Part shown: piece by piece, positions 1 to 7,129 of the stretch
Position numbering within the stretch: the stretch's first letter is position 1
How the letters are laid out: every line of letters begins with the position of its first letter
DNA from: Scatosoma sp045124465
GTDB lineage: Bacteria > Bacillota > Clostridia > Christensenellales > Borkfalkiaceae
Direction of reading: 5' to 3'
Length of the DNA stretch: 28,087 bases
NCBI GenBank assembly: GCA_045124465.1
Contig: JBGVLV010000026.1
Span: 1-28,087 of the forward strand
Translations under genes and position numbers: made by a program
The notes under the pieces: generated by a model
What the model was told of the DNA's origin: nothing
Databases searched by the model: none
What the model saw: the letters and a program-made list of their open reading frames with translations, nothing else

Positions 1-632
1 GCGAAGTCGCCGACGAGCATTTTGGTCTTGCCGTTCAGCATTTGGACTTCGCCGTTTTCGTCCACTATATAATCCTCGCCCTCGATACCGTAGCAAAGTG
101 CGTCGAGAATATCGTTGCCGTCGCCGAATTTAAGGAACAGATCGCCCACGGTGGTGTTGAGAATACAGTCGTGGATATACTGGTTGATCTCGTTGATGGG
201 GGTGTTCATGATCTGATGTTCTTCGTCGTACTCGAAATTGATACCGTACGCGTCCTTACCGCTTTCGATGAATTCCAACACTTTCGTTTCGATCAAAGGG
301 GAGATCGCGGCGAGGTCGCCGAGCGTACCCGTACCGTCTTTAAAGCCGATGAGAACGTTCGCCGCCGTAAGAATGGCGTCGAGCAGGGTCTTCGAAGTGT
401 ATTCCGAGCTTATGTATTCGTTATAAAGGCTCTCGTTCACGTTTGCGTAGTCGAGCACTTCGTCTATCGTTTTTTTGGTGGCGAGGTAATAGCCAAGCCC
501 CGCCGTACCGCCGAGCGCGCCGACCGCGCCGATGACGACGCCGAGCAGCAAGGACACGACTTTACCGAGAAGTCCGCCTTTTTTCTTGACGATCACTTCG
601 GGTTCTTCGTCGAAATCTTCGTTATAAGACAT
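1..632 (-). CDS. Unknown membrane-anchored protein, 3' end cut by window edge
   Basis: I do not recognise the family. The frame opens at ATG 632-630, preceded by a near-perfect AGGAGGT ribosome binding site (637-643), and has no stop before base 1, so at least 210 residues are present. The N-terminus is acidic (about residues 5-12), then a KKK stretch, then one hydrophobic, Gly/Val/Leu-rich segment (about residues 22-48) that should be a membrane helix or uncleaved signal anchor. The rest is soluble, with an acidic Asp/Glu/Asn-rich composition and no catalytic motif I can name. With the short N-terminus inside, the bulk would lie outside the cell. It starts 17 bases after the apt-like gene and is probably cotranscribed with it. 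The coding frame is certain; the function is unknown. Confidence 0.8.
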   Translation of the reverse strand, partial: MSYNEDFDEEPEVIVKKKGGLLGKVVSLLLGVVIGAVGALGGTAGLGYYLATKKTIDEVLDYANVNESLYNEYISSEYTSKTLLDAILTAANVLIGFKDGTGTLGDLAAISPLIETKVLEFIESGKDAYGINFEYDEEHQIMNTPINEINQYIHDCILNTTVGDLFLKFGDGNDILDALCYGIEGEDYIVDENGEVQMLNGKTKMLVGDF

Positions 633-649
633 AAATACCTCCTATAGGG

Positions 650-1204
650 TCAATCGTTGTTTTTACCGTCGAAAACGGGGATAGTGGCGAGATAGGTGAC
701 GTCCGCGCGGTCAGCCGCCTCGCCCTCGGCGAGAACGAACGCCTTTTTCACGATCGTGCCGCCCGCCTTTTCCACGAGCAGTTCAAGGCCCGCGAGCGAC
801 GCGCCCGTGGACACTACGTCGTCTACGATACCCACTTTTTTACCGTTCAAAAGATCGGCGTCGTGTTTGGACAGGTAGAGTTTTTGTTCTTTGCCCGTAG
901 TGATAGAGGATTCGATCGTGATGGAGATCCCGTCCTGCATATACAGTTTTTTGCTTTTACGCGCTACGGCGTAGTATCTTTGACCGAGTTCTCTCGCGAT
1001 ACAATGGGTAAGTTGCAGACCTTTGGATTCCGCGGTGATGAGAACGTCGCAATCGCCGAGCTTTTCCGCCAGTTTTTTGGCGCAATGTTCGGTCATCACG
1101 CTGTCGCCGTGGAGATTGAAAAACGCGATACCGATACCGCTTGGAAGGTTTAAAATGGGAAGTTGGGCTTGCAGACCTGCGATATCGAGGGTATGATATT
1201 TCAT
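650..1204 (-). CDS. apt: Adenine phosphoribosyltransferase-like protein
   Basis: A 184-residue type I phosphoribosyltransferase, the usual length of Apt. The PRPP-binding loop is visible as GIVDDVVSTGAS (about residues 124-135): two acidic residues followed by S-T-G, which hold the ribose-5-phosphate and pyrophosphate. An upstream LITAESKG segment (about 55-62) corresponds to the pyrophosphate-contact loop of the family. The expected reaction is adenine + PRPP to AMP + PPi (purine salvage, cytoplasm). The N-terminal hood is divergent, so the base could be xanthine or another purine; the Apt assignment rests on the overall pattern. The start ATG at 1204 has an AAAGGAGA ribosome binding site and a plausible promoter upstream. 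The membrane protein follows after 17 bases, which suggests a two-gene operon. Confidence 0.75.
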   Translation of the reverse strand: MKYHTLDIAGLQAQLPILNLPSGIGIAFFNLHGDSVMTEHCAKKLAEKLGDCDVLITAESKGLQLTHCIARELGQRYYAVARKSKKLYMQDGISITIESSITTGKEQKLYLSKHDADLLNGKKVGIVDDVVSTGASLAGLELLVEKAGGTIVKKAFVLAEGEAADRADVTYLATIPVFDGKNND

Positions 1205-1249
1205 ATTCTATGTATCTCCTTTTCGCCGCTTTTTCGGCTCTCGATATTT

Positions 1250-1278
1250 ATTGTATCATATTTTTCCGCAAAAGTAAA
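1250..1278 (-). promoter_or_regulatory. Sigma-A promoter for the apt-like gene
   Basis: On the minus strand TTTACT (1278-1273) and TACAAT (1255-1250) are separated by 17 bases and lie 46 bases upstream of the start codon. Both hexamers are one or two changes from consensus. Confidence 0.55.
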
Positions 1279-1361
1279 TACATTACGGGAATAATTACGA
1301 GAAAATTCTTCGCCGCCCGACCGTTTTTTTTGCAATTTCGCGCGCGAAACGCGCGCGGGCG

Positions 1362-1390
1362 TTGACATTTTTCCCGAAAACGGGTATAAT
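1362..1390 (+). promoter_or_regulatory. Perfect consensus sigma-A promoter of recX-birA-nnr
   Basis: TTGACA (1362-1367), a 17-base spacer and TATAAT (1385-1390): both hexamers match consensus exactly. The last 12 bases of the spacer form an inverted repeat, CCCG-AAAA-CGGG (1373-1384), lying directly against the -10 box; it could be a protein site or chance. Transcription would start near 1397, giving a leader of about 27 bases with a GGAGG site at 1413-1417. Confidence 0.85.
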
Positions 1391-1423
1391 AGGAGAAGAA
1401 AAGGTAAAATTTGGAGGACGCTC

Positions 1424-2047
1424 GTGAACGAAATAACGGCGATCACGCCGCAGATCAAGGACAAAACGCGGTGCAATATCTACGTGGACGGTCGGTTTTG
1501 TCTGGGACTGAGCTTGGAAACGACGATAAAGAACCGTTTGAAGGTGGGGCAGACCGTCTCGCCCGAACGGTTATCCGAGATACAGCTCGAAAGCGAGAAG
1601 AACGCGGCGTTCGACAAGGCGCTGACGCATATTTCGGCGACGCGGAAAACGGAAAAACAGATACGGGAATTTTTGGCGAAAAAGGGCTACCTTCCCGCCG
1701 TGTGCGATTACGTTGTGGAGAAAATGCTCGGGTACGGGTTTTTGAACGACGGGGAATACGCGGAGGCGTACGTGGGGTTCGCGGCGGCGAGAAAGGGCAG
1801 TAAGCTCATTCGTATGGAACTTCGGCAAAAGGGGATCTCGGAAACGGAGATAGAAAACGCGCTCGGAACGCTTGATACGGAGTCGGAAGTATTTTCCGCG
1901 ACGGCGATCCTGCAAAAATATATGCGCGGAAAGACCGCGGACAGGGAAACGCTGACGAAAGCGTTCCGATACCTGATGGGCAAAGGGTTCGACTACGAGA
2001 TCGCGCGCGCCGCGCTGTCGGCGTTTGGGGAATGTGAAGAGGACTAA
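1424..2047 (+). CDS. recX: Regulatory protein RecX
   Basis: A 207-residue RecX-family protein made of repeated three-helix units. Family-typical segments include the KTEKQIREFLAKKGY motif (about 73-87), a GFLNDGEYAEAYV motif (about 106-118) and a GSKLIRMELRQKGI motif (about 125-138). RecX binds the RecA filament and limits its growth during recombination and SOS repair. The N-terminal 50 residues form a beta-rich region (IYVDGRFCLGLS) common in Firmicute RecX. The start is GTG, chosen because GGAGG lies 6 bases upstream and the consensus promoter ends 33 bases upstream. recA is not in this window. It is first in a compact cluster with birA and nnr, which share no obvious pathway with it. No Gram-positive LexA box is visible at the promoter. 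Confidence 0.9.
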   Translation: MNEITAITPQIKDKTRCNIYVDGRFCLGLSLETTIKNRLKVGQTVSPERLSEIQLESEKNAAFDKALTHISATRKTEKQIREFLAKKGYLPAVCDYVVEKMLGYGFLNDGEYAEAYVGFAAARKGSKLIRMELRQKGISETEIENALGTLDTESEVFSATAILQKYMRGKTADRETLTKAFRYLMGKGFDYEIARAALSAFGECEED

Positions 2048-2068
2048 AACGAGCGGGGCAGGTATGCG

Positions 2069-2791
2069 ATGAAAGAAGAAACGGGTTACGAACGGTTTGA
2101 AACGCTCCCCTCGACGAACGATTACGCATTGAAAAAGCGGGGCGAGGGAAAAAACCTGATCGTCGTCGCCAAGCGGCAGACGGGCGGCAGGGGTACGAAA
2201 GGCAGGAGCTTTGTTTCGGAAGAAGGGGGCGTGTATCTTTCCAAGCTCACGTTCTATAAGGACTTTCCCGTAAAGCGCGCGTTCGAGATCATGCAAGGCG
2301 CGGCGGCGGCGGTGTGCGAAACGCTGGAAAGCTATGGGCTTGTGCCGAAAATAAAATGGCCGAACGACGTGTACGTGAACGGGAAAAAGATATGCGGGAT
2401 ACTCATCGAGAACGCGTTTTCGGGCGGGAATATCGCCTCGTCCGTCGTGGGGATCGGCTTGAACGTATGCAATACGCTCCCCGCCGAACTGTCCGAGATC
2501 GCGACTTCGATCGGCGCGGAAACGGGGAAAACGGAGTCTGCGCCGAGCGCGGAGGAAGTGGAAAAACGGTTGCTATTTTCGCTTTGTAAAAAGGATATCC
2601 ACAAAAAATACGGTCGGTATCTCGGTTGGATCGGGGAGAAGGTCGTGTTGATCGCGGGCGAGGAAAAACTGGCCGCGAAAATTCTTTCGGTCGAGGCGGA
2701 CGGCGGTCTGCTTGCGGAAACGGAAACGGGAGTGAGAAAGTTCGCCTCGGCGGAGGTGTCGTTGCGGGCGATCGGGGAGGAAAGGCAATGA
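2069..2791 (+). CDS. birA: Biotin--[acetyl-CoA-carboxylase] ligase (no DNA-binding domain)
   Basis: A 240-residue biotin protein ligase that activates biotin to biotinyl-5'-AMP and attaches it to the biotin carboxyl carrier protein of acetyl-CoA carboxylase. The biotin/ATP loop is GRGTKGR (40-46), followed by the catalytic KWPND motif (96-100) and GILIE (110-114); a small C-terminal domain (about 190-235) closes the protein. There is no N-terminal winged helix, so this is a monofunctional enzyme that cannot act as a DNA-binding repressor of biotin genes. The start ATG at 2069 follows recX by 21 bases with a weak GGGGCAGG ribosome site. The stop overlaps the nnr start (ATGA), implying translational coupling. 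Confidence 0.93.
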   Translation: MKEETGYERFETLPSTNDYALKKRGEGKNLIVVAKRQTGGRGTKGRSFVSEEGGVYLSKLTFYKDFPVKRAFEIMQGAAAAVCETLESYGLVPKIKWPNDVYVNGKKICGILIENAFSGGNIASSVVGIGLNVCNTLPAELSEIATSIGAETGKTESAPSAEEVEKRLLFSLCKKDIHKKYGRYLGWIGEKVVLIAGEEKLAAKILSVEADGGLLAETETGVRKFASAEVSLRAIGEERQ

Positions 2792-4323
2792 AATACGTAT
2801 TGACGAACGAGCAGATGCGGACGGCGGACAAGTATACGATCGAGGAGCTGGGCGTGCCGAGCTTGGAGCTTATGGAACGCGCGGGTCGGGCTTTGGCGCG
2901 CGAGGCGGAGGATATGCTCGCGCTCGGCGGGAAAAAGATCCGCGAGCGGGTCTTATGCGTTTGCGGCGGCGGGAACAACGGCGGCGACGGGTTCGTATGC
3001 GCGAGGATATTGAACGGTCGGGGCGTGGAAACGGACGTCGTTTCCGTCGCGGAAAAGCGGAGCTTGGAATGTCGGGAGAATTACGAAAAATTCGTCGCGG
3101 CGGGGGGCAGGGTATTGACCAAATTGCCCGAAAGGGGGTACGCGGTGGTCGTGGACTGCCTGCTCGGCACGGGGTTTCACGGGGAACTTTGCGGGGAGCT
3201 TTTGCGCGCGGCGGAAGGGATAAACGCGTTAAAGGCGCAGGGCGCGAAAGTGCTGTCGGCGGATATTCCGTCGGGCGTGAACGGGGATAACGGCGAGGTC
3301 AAGACCGCCGTTATCGCGGACAGAACGCTGTGTATCGGCGAGCGGAAAGCGGGCGCGTATCTCGGCGACGGGATCGACTGTGCGGGCGAGATCGTGTGCG
3401 CGGACATCGGGATCAAGTTGCCCGATCGGGCGGAAAGTTATGCCCTTTTGACCGATCGGGAGAGCGTTGCCGCGCTCGTTGAAAAGCGTAAGCGCAATAC
3501 GCATAAAGGCAGTTACGGCAGAGCGGCGATCGTGGCGGGGAGCGCGGCGTATACGGGCGCGGCGTATCTGGCTACGGCGGCGTGTCTGCGCGCGGGAGCG
3601 GGGTACACGGTGTTGTTCGCGCCCAAAGGCATACTGCCTTATTATATGTTGAAAGCGCCCGAGGCGTTGCTCGCGCCCATTTGCGAGGGGGAAAATATCC
3701 TGTTCGAAGAAAGCGGGTTCGGGAAATTGCTCGGTTACGATTCCGTCGCGTACGGTATGGGTTGCGGCGTTTCCCGCGCCGTTTCGGACGGTGCGAAATA
3801 CCTGTTGAAGAACTACGCGGGGAAATTGATCCTCGACGCGGACGCGCTCAATTCGCTCGCGGCGTACGAAAAAGAAAATTTCGCCGAATTGTTCGGCGAA
3901 AAGAAATGCGATACGGCGATCACCCCGCATTGTAAAGAGTTCTCCCGTCTGACGGGCGAGAGCGTGGAAACGATCTTGAAAAACGGTCTTTCCGCGCCCG
4001 CGGCGTTCGCGAAAGAATACGGGGTCTGCGTGCTTTTGAAAAACGCCGTTTCCGTCTTGACGGACGGGGAAAGGACCGCCGTCAACGCCGCGGGTTGCGC
4101 GGGACAGGCGAAAGGGGGGAGCGGCGACGTGCTGTCGGGCGTTATCGCCTCGCTTTGCGCGAGCGGTCTGACCGCGTTCGACGGGGCGAGGGCGGGCGCG
4201 TATCTCGTCGGCAGAGCCGCCGAGCTTGCGGCGAAAGAGGTCGGGGAATATTCCCTCGTCGCCTCGGACGTCGTCGCGTACCTGGGTAGGGCGTTTTTGG
4301 AGTTGCGGGCGGATCAGGAATAA
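2788..4323 (+). CDS. nnr: Bifunctional NAD(P)H-hydrate repair enzyme (epimerase/dehydratase)
   Basis: About 511 residues, the usual length for the fused enzyme that repairs damaged NADH and NADPH hydrates. The N-terminal epimerase domain (about 1-210) has GGGNNGGDGF (60-69) and a PSGVNGDNG motif. The C-terminal ADP-dependent dehydratase (about 225-505) has NTHKGSYG at its start, AITPHCKEF in the middle and the catalytic GGSGDVLSG loop (about 443-451). The start at 2788 is chosen because GGGAGGAAAGG lies just upstream and the N-terminus (KYVLTNEQMRTAD) is typical; the frame is open further upstream only by overlapping birA. The gene overlaps birA by 4 bases and, tail to tail, the unknown membrane-protein gene by 10 bases. 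Confidence 0.93.
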   Translation: MKYVLTNEQMRTADKYTIEELGVPSLELMERAGRALAREAEDMLALGGKKIRERVLCVCGGGNNGGDGFVCARILNGRGVETDVVSVAEKRSLECRENYEKFVAAGGRVLTKLPERGYAVVVDCLLGTGFHGELCGELLRAAEGINALKAQGAKVLSADIPSGVNGDNGEVKTAVIADRTLCIGERKAGAYLGDGIDCAGEIVCADIGIKLPDRAESYALLTDRESVAALVEKRKRNTHKGSYGRAAIVAGSAAYTGAAYLATAACLRAGAGYTVLFAPKGILPYYMLKAPEALLAPICEGENILFEESGFGKLLGYDSVAYGMGCGVSRAVSDGAKYLLKNYAGKLILDADALNSLAAYEKENFAELFGEKKCDTAITPHCKEFSRLTGESVETILKNGLSAPAAFAKEYGVCVLLKNAVSVLTDGERTAVNAAGCAGQAKGGSGDVLSGVIASLCASGLTAFDGARAGAYLVGRAAELAAKEVGEYSLVASDVVAYLGRAFLELRADQE

Positions 4324-5063
4324 CCGAAAATACGGATAAAGAGCGCGGCGAGGAGCATAAGCGAGCCGAAAACGAGGTAATAATAAGGGAAAGGGGTCAA
4401 CAGCGAGGCGAGCAGTATAAGCGCGCCGCCGACGAAGAAACGTCGGCTGTTGGTTTTGGCGAAACAGAGCCGCAGCCGTCTTTTCTTTTTGCCCGTTTCT
4501 TCGCCGAGGTAGGCGGAGGGCAGGGCGTTACGGGCTTTGACGAACGCGTACACCTTTTCGCCCGTTTGGACCTCGACGCCGAGCTTGTCGCAAAGCGCCG
4601 CCGCGTCCTCGTCTATTTTGTCGCATAACAGGATCTTGCGCTTGGAAGTTTTAAGACGGGAAATATTCGCGATCTCGTCCGCGCAGACGGGCGCGAAACG
4701 GAACGCGAGGAAGTAAAATCCGTCCTCCGTTTGCAATCTCAATCTTCCGAACCGTTTCGCCCCGCCCTCCGTTTCGGCGGATAGGATACGGGAAAAGTAA
4801 CGGGTCTTTTGTTCGTCGCTGAGAAGGGAAAGATGGGTGAGGAGTTTTTGTTTTTGCGCCTCGTCCGATTTTTTGAGGTAAAGATTTTTCCGTCGGCTTT
4901 GCAAGATCGCGCCCGCCGCGCCCGCGGCGAGGATACCGCAAAGCGCGGAAAGGACGGTCGCGGTGAAGAGGGTAAGACCGAGGTAGCGGAACAGGCAGAG
5001 GGTGAACAGCCAGACGAGGAAAAGGGTGAAAAGTATATCGGAAAAGAAAGCTGATTTTTTCAT
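4314..5063 (-). CDS. Unknown four-helix membrane protein with a possible nuclease-fold core
   Basis: A 249-residue protein I cannot name. Two hydrophobic segments lie near the N-terminus (about 8-28 and 31-54) and two at the C-terminus (about 208-224 and 227-245), flanking a cytoplasmic stretch (about 57-205). Within that, a strand-rich part (RLRLQTEDGFYFLAFRF) is followed by a KRKILLCDKIDEDAAALC-LGVEVQTGEKVYAFV pattern resembling the end of restriction-endonuclease-like (Mrr/NERD-type) folds, where a GxxVxxGxxL segment closes the sheet; that is inference from pattern only. The start at 5063 keeps it clear of the nadD promoter; a longer in-frame extension would run antisense into nadD. No good ribosome site precedes it. 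It is convergent with nnr and divergent from nadD. Confidence 0.7.
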   Translation of the reverse strand: MKKSAFFSDILFTLFLVWLFTLCLFRYLGLTLFTATVLSALCGILAAGAAGAILQSRRKNLYLKKSDEAQKQKLLTHLSLLSDEQKTRYFSRILSAETEGGAKRFGRLRLQTEDGFYFLAFRFAPVCADEIANISRLKTSKRKILLCDKIDEDAAALCDKLGVEVQTGEKVYAFVKARNALPSAYLGEETGKKKRRLRLCFAKTNSRRFFVGGALILLASLLTPFPYYYLVFGSLMLLAALFIRIFGYS

Positions 5064-5098
5064 ATTCTGATTTTTGACCGATTTTGTGCTTTTTAAAC

Positions 5099-5127
5099 TT
5101 GAAAAAAACGGAAATATATAGTATAAT
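5099..5127 (+). promoter_or_regulatory. Sigma-A promoter of nadD-yqeK / rsfS
   Basis: TTGAAA (5099-5104), 17-base spacer, TATAAT (5122-5127). An AAGGAG follows at 5137-5142, but it is 18 bases before the ATG at 5161, too far for a standard ribosome site; AAAGAG just before the ATG may serve instead. Confidence 0.75.
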
Positions 5128-5160
5128 GTAAGAAAGAAGGAGCGGGCTTGGTCAAAAGAG

Positions 5161-6333
5161 ATGAGAATAGCCATTTTCGGCGGGTCGTTCGACCCCGTGC
5201 ATACGGAACATATACGGTTCGCGCGTAAGGCGATAGAACAGTTAAATTTGGACAAACTGTTCGTAATGCCCGCCGCCGCGCCCCCGCATAAGCCGGGGAA
5301 GATACTCTCCTTGGACGGGGACAGGCTGGCAATGTGCCGTCTTGCTTTTGAAAACGAGCCGAAAGCGGAGGTCTGCGACTACGAGATCGCCCGCGGCGGA
5401 ACGAGTTACACCTATCTCACCTGTCGGCATTTTCGGGAAACGTATCCGAGTTCGGAAATTTACTGGCTCGTAGGCACGGATATGCTCCGCGATTTCCCGA
5501 CGTGGAAAGAACCGCTTTCCATTTTGAAAGACGTCACCCTCGCCGTTTGCGCGCGGGCAGAAGAAAACGGTTGGCTGGAACGGGAACGCGCGGCGTTTAA
5601 GGCAAAGTTCGAAACCGATTTCACGGTCGTGGATTATAACGGTCTGGACGTGTCGTCTACGAAGATACGCGTAACGGCGGGCGCGGGCGGGAACGTCGCC
5701 GAATACGTCGGGGAAAAGGTCGCCGAATATATCAAGGCGCGCGGACTGTACGAAATACCCGGCGCGAGCGCGGCGCTGGCGTTGGAAAAACCGAGCCGAA
5801 AAGCGCATACCCTGCGGGTAGCGGAAACGGCGGCGAAGAAAGCGGTGGAAATGCGGCTTTCCGAGCGGAAAGCGATCGCGGCGGCGCTCTTTCACGATTG
5901 CGCCAAGAACCTCGGCGCGGATTCCCCGTATTTGGACGGGTTCGTCTGCAAAGAGGAATGGGGGGAAGTTCCCCCGCCCGTGCTGCACCAGTTCACGGGC
6001 GCGTACGTAGCCGAGCGCGCGTTCGGCGTGACGGACGGGGAGATACTCGACGCGATCCGCTATCACACGAGCGGAAAACCGAATATGACGGAGCTTGGCA
6101 AGCTCGTGTTCCTCGCCGATATGATAGAGTACGGTCGGGAGTTCGAGGGCGTGGAAAAGCTGCGGTCGCTCTTTTGGGCGAAAAAGGGCGTCGGGGCGTT
6201 GGACGAATGTCTGATCGCGGCGTTGGAGCAAACGCTGTCGCACGTACGGGAAAAGGGTGAAAAAACATACCCGCTCACATTGCGGGCGTATGAATATTAT
6301 AGGAGAGAAATTTATGACGAAAACAACGAGTAA
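5161..6333 (+). CDS. nadD: Fused nicotinate-nucleotide adenylyltransferase and YqeK HD hydrolase
   Basis: A 390-residue fusion of two proteins usually encoded separately. Residues 1-198 are NadD, which makes deamido-NAD from nicotinate mononucleotide and ATP: GGSFDPVH (7-14) with the second His at 17, and the SSTKIR motif near 164-169. The usual GH after the first His is EH here (T15-E16-H17). Residues from about 212 to 388 are YqeK, an HD-domain phosphohydrolase known in Firmicutes to hydrolyse diadenosine tetraphosphate: the first His is in KAHTLRVAE and the HD pair is at 245-246 (LFHDCAKN), with a later HQFTGAYVAE and RYHTSGKP. The linker is about 15 residues. rsfS overlaps the 3' end by 20 bases, preserving the nadD-yqeK-rsfS order with the first two merged. 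Confidence 0.93.
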   Translation: MRIAIFGGSFDPVHTEHIRFARKAIEQLNLDKLFVMPAAAPPHKPGKILSLDGDRLAMCRLAFENEPKAEVCDYEIARGGTSYTYLTCRHFRETYPSSEIYWLVGTDMLRDFPTWKEPLSILKDVTLAVCARAEENGWLERERAAFKAKFETDFTVVDYNGLDVSSTKIRVTAGAGGNVAEYVGEKVAEYIKARGLYEIPGASAALALEKPSRKAHTLRVAETAAKKAVEMRLSERKAIAAALFHDCAKNLGADSPYLDGFVCKEEWGEVPPPVLHQFTGAYVAERAFGVTDGEILDAIRYHTSGKPNMTELGKLVFLADMIEYGREFEGVEKLRSLFWAKKGVGALDECLIAALEQTLSHVREKGEKTYPLTLRAYEYYRREIYDENNE

Positions 6334-6709
6334 AGAACTGGCATTGACGGTATGCAAAGCGCTTGCGGACAAGCGCGGCAAAGACATTATCACTTTATAC
6401 GTGCGCGAAAAGACCGACCTTTGCGATTATTTCGTGATCGCGAGCGGTTCGAACGCGCCGCAGATCCGCGCGATGGGCGAGCGGGTGGAAGAACTGGTGG
6501 AAAAGGAACTGGGACTTGTTCCTTCCCGCACCGAGGGCGTGCGCGACGGGCGTTGGGCGGTGGTCGATTACGGCGACGTCATCGTGCATATTTTCAACGA
6601 CGAAACGCGGCTTTTCTATCACCTCGAACGGCTTTGGACGGACGGGGGCAATCTCGAAAAGTTCAACGACAAGACGGGGGAGATGGAAAGCGTTTCCCAC
6701 GCCGAATAA
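6314..6709 (+). CDS. rsfS: Ribosomal silencing factor RsfS
   Basis: 131 residues. RsfS binds ribosomal protein uL14 on the large subunit and blocks subunit joining when nutrients run low. Family segments seen: KGKDIITLYVREKTDLCDYFVIASG (given here as positions about 21-45), then NAPQIRAM and EGVRDGRWAVVDYGDVIVHIF. The start at 6314 is chosen because AGGAGAGAA lies 4-12 bases upstream; earlier in-frame codons lie inside yqeK. A short tail after IVHIF ends in an acidic sequence. It is translationally linked to nadD-yqeK and is the last gene of that operon. Confidence 0.92.
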   Translation: MTKTTSKELALTVCKALADKRGKDIITLYVREKTDLCDYFVIASGSNAPQIRAMGERVEELVEKELGLVPSRTEGVRDGRWAVVDYGDVIVHIFNDETRLFYHLERLWTDGGNLEKFNDKTGEMESVSHAE

Positions 6710-6718
6710 AGAGTAGAC

Positions 6719-6741
6719 CTGTTCGCCTTTATGGCGAACGG
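6719..6741. terminator. Hairpin between convergent genes
   Basis: GTTCGCC (6721-6727) and GGCGAAC (6733-6739) form a 7-bp stem around a 5-base loop, extendable by one wobble and one G-C pair to 9 bp. There is no clear T-run on either side, so it may be a weak terminator or a 3'-end stabilising structure for rsfS. Confidence 0.4.
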
Positions 6742-6750
6742 ATTTGCGCG

Positions 6751-7047
6751 TTATTTGAAACGGATCTGTTTCGGCTCGCCGAACGTGGTTTTTGCGCGCC
6801 GCTTTTTTTCGACGATATAGTATATAGGCTCTTGCGGCGCGTTTTGCGCGGGTTCCGCAGGGGCTTTTTTTTCGGGTTGTTCTTTTTTGACAGGCTCGTC
6901 CCGTTTTTCGCGGGGTTTGTCCGCGCTTTGGTATTTCCAACCGAATTTGACGAGGCGCGCGATATGTACGCAGAGGAAACACAACAAAAACAATACGACG
7001 GACCAGACCACGCCGAGGGCGGGGAGAGCGGATAATAGGCTGTTCAT
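6751..7047 (-). CDS. Small single-helix membrane protein
   Basis: 98 residues, function unknown. One hydrophobic segment (about 9-32) is followed by a highly charged Lys/Glu/Pro/Ala-rich linker (about 43-72) and a basic C-terminus with an aromatic IYYIVEKKRR start and a TFGEPKQIRFK end that looks like a conserved motif rather than random tail. It is likely an inner-membrane protein with a cytoplasmic tail. No ribosome site precedes the ATG at 7047. A TATACT sits only 7 bases before it (7060-7055, minus strand), so either the message is leaderless or the start is slightly mis-set. It is convergent with rsfS. Confidence 0.6.
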   Translation of the reverse strand: MNSLLSALPALGVVWSVVLFLLCFLCVHIARLVKFGWKYQSADKPREKRDEPVKKEQPEKKAPAEPAQNAPQEPIYYIVEKKRRAKTTFGEPKQIRFK

Positions 7048-7129
7048 ACGAGAAAGTATAAGACCTTGTTCTTGTCATAAAATGGCATAAAACGGAATAA
7101 ACGCACTTGCTTTGTCGCATACTCAAAGT

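Noticed and set aside
5242..6393. A 383-codon open frame on the minus strand
   Set aside because: It is antisense to nadD-yqeK, has an Arg-rich shadow composition and no motif.
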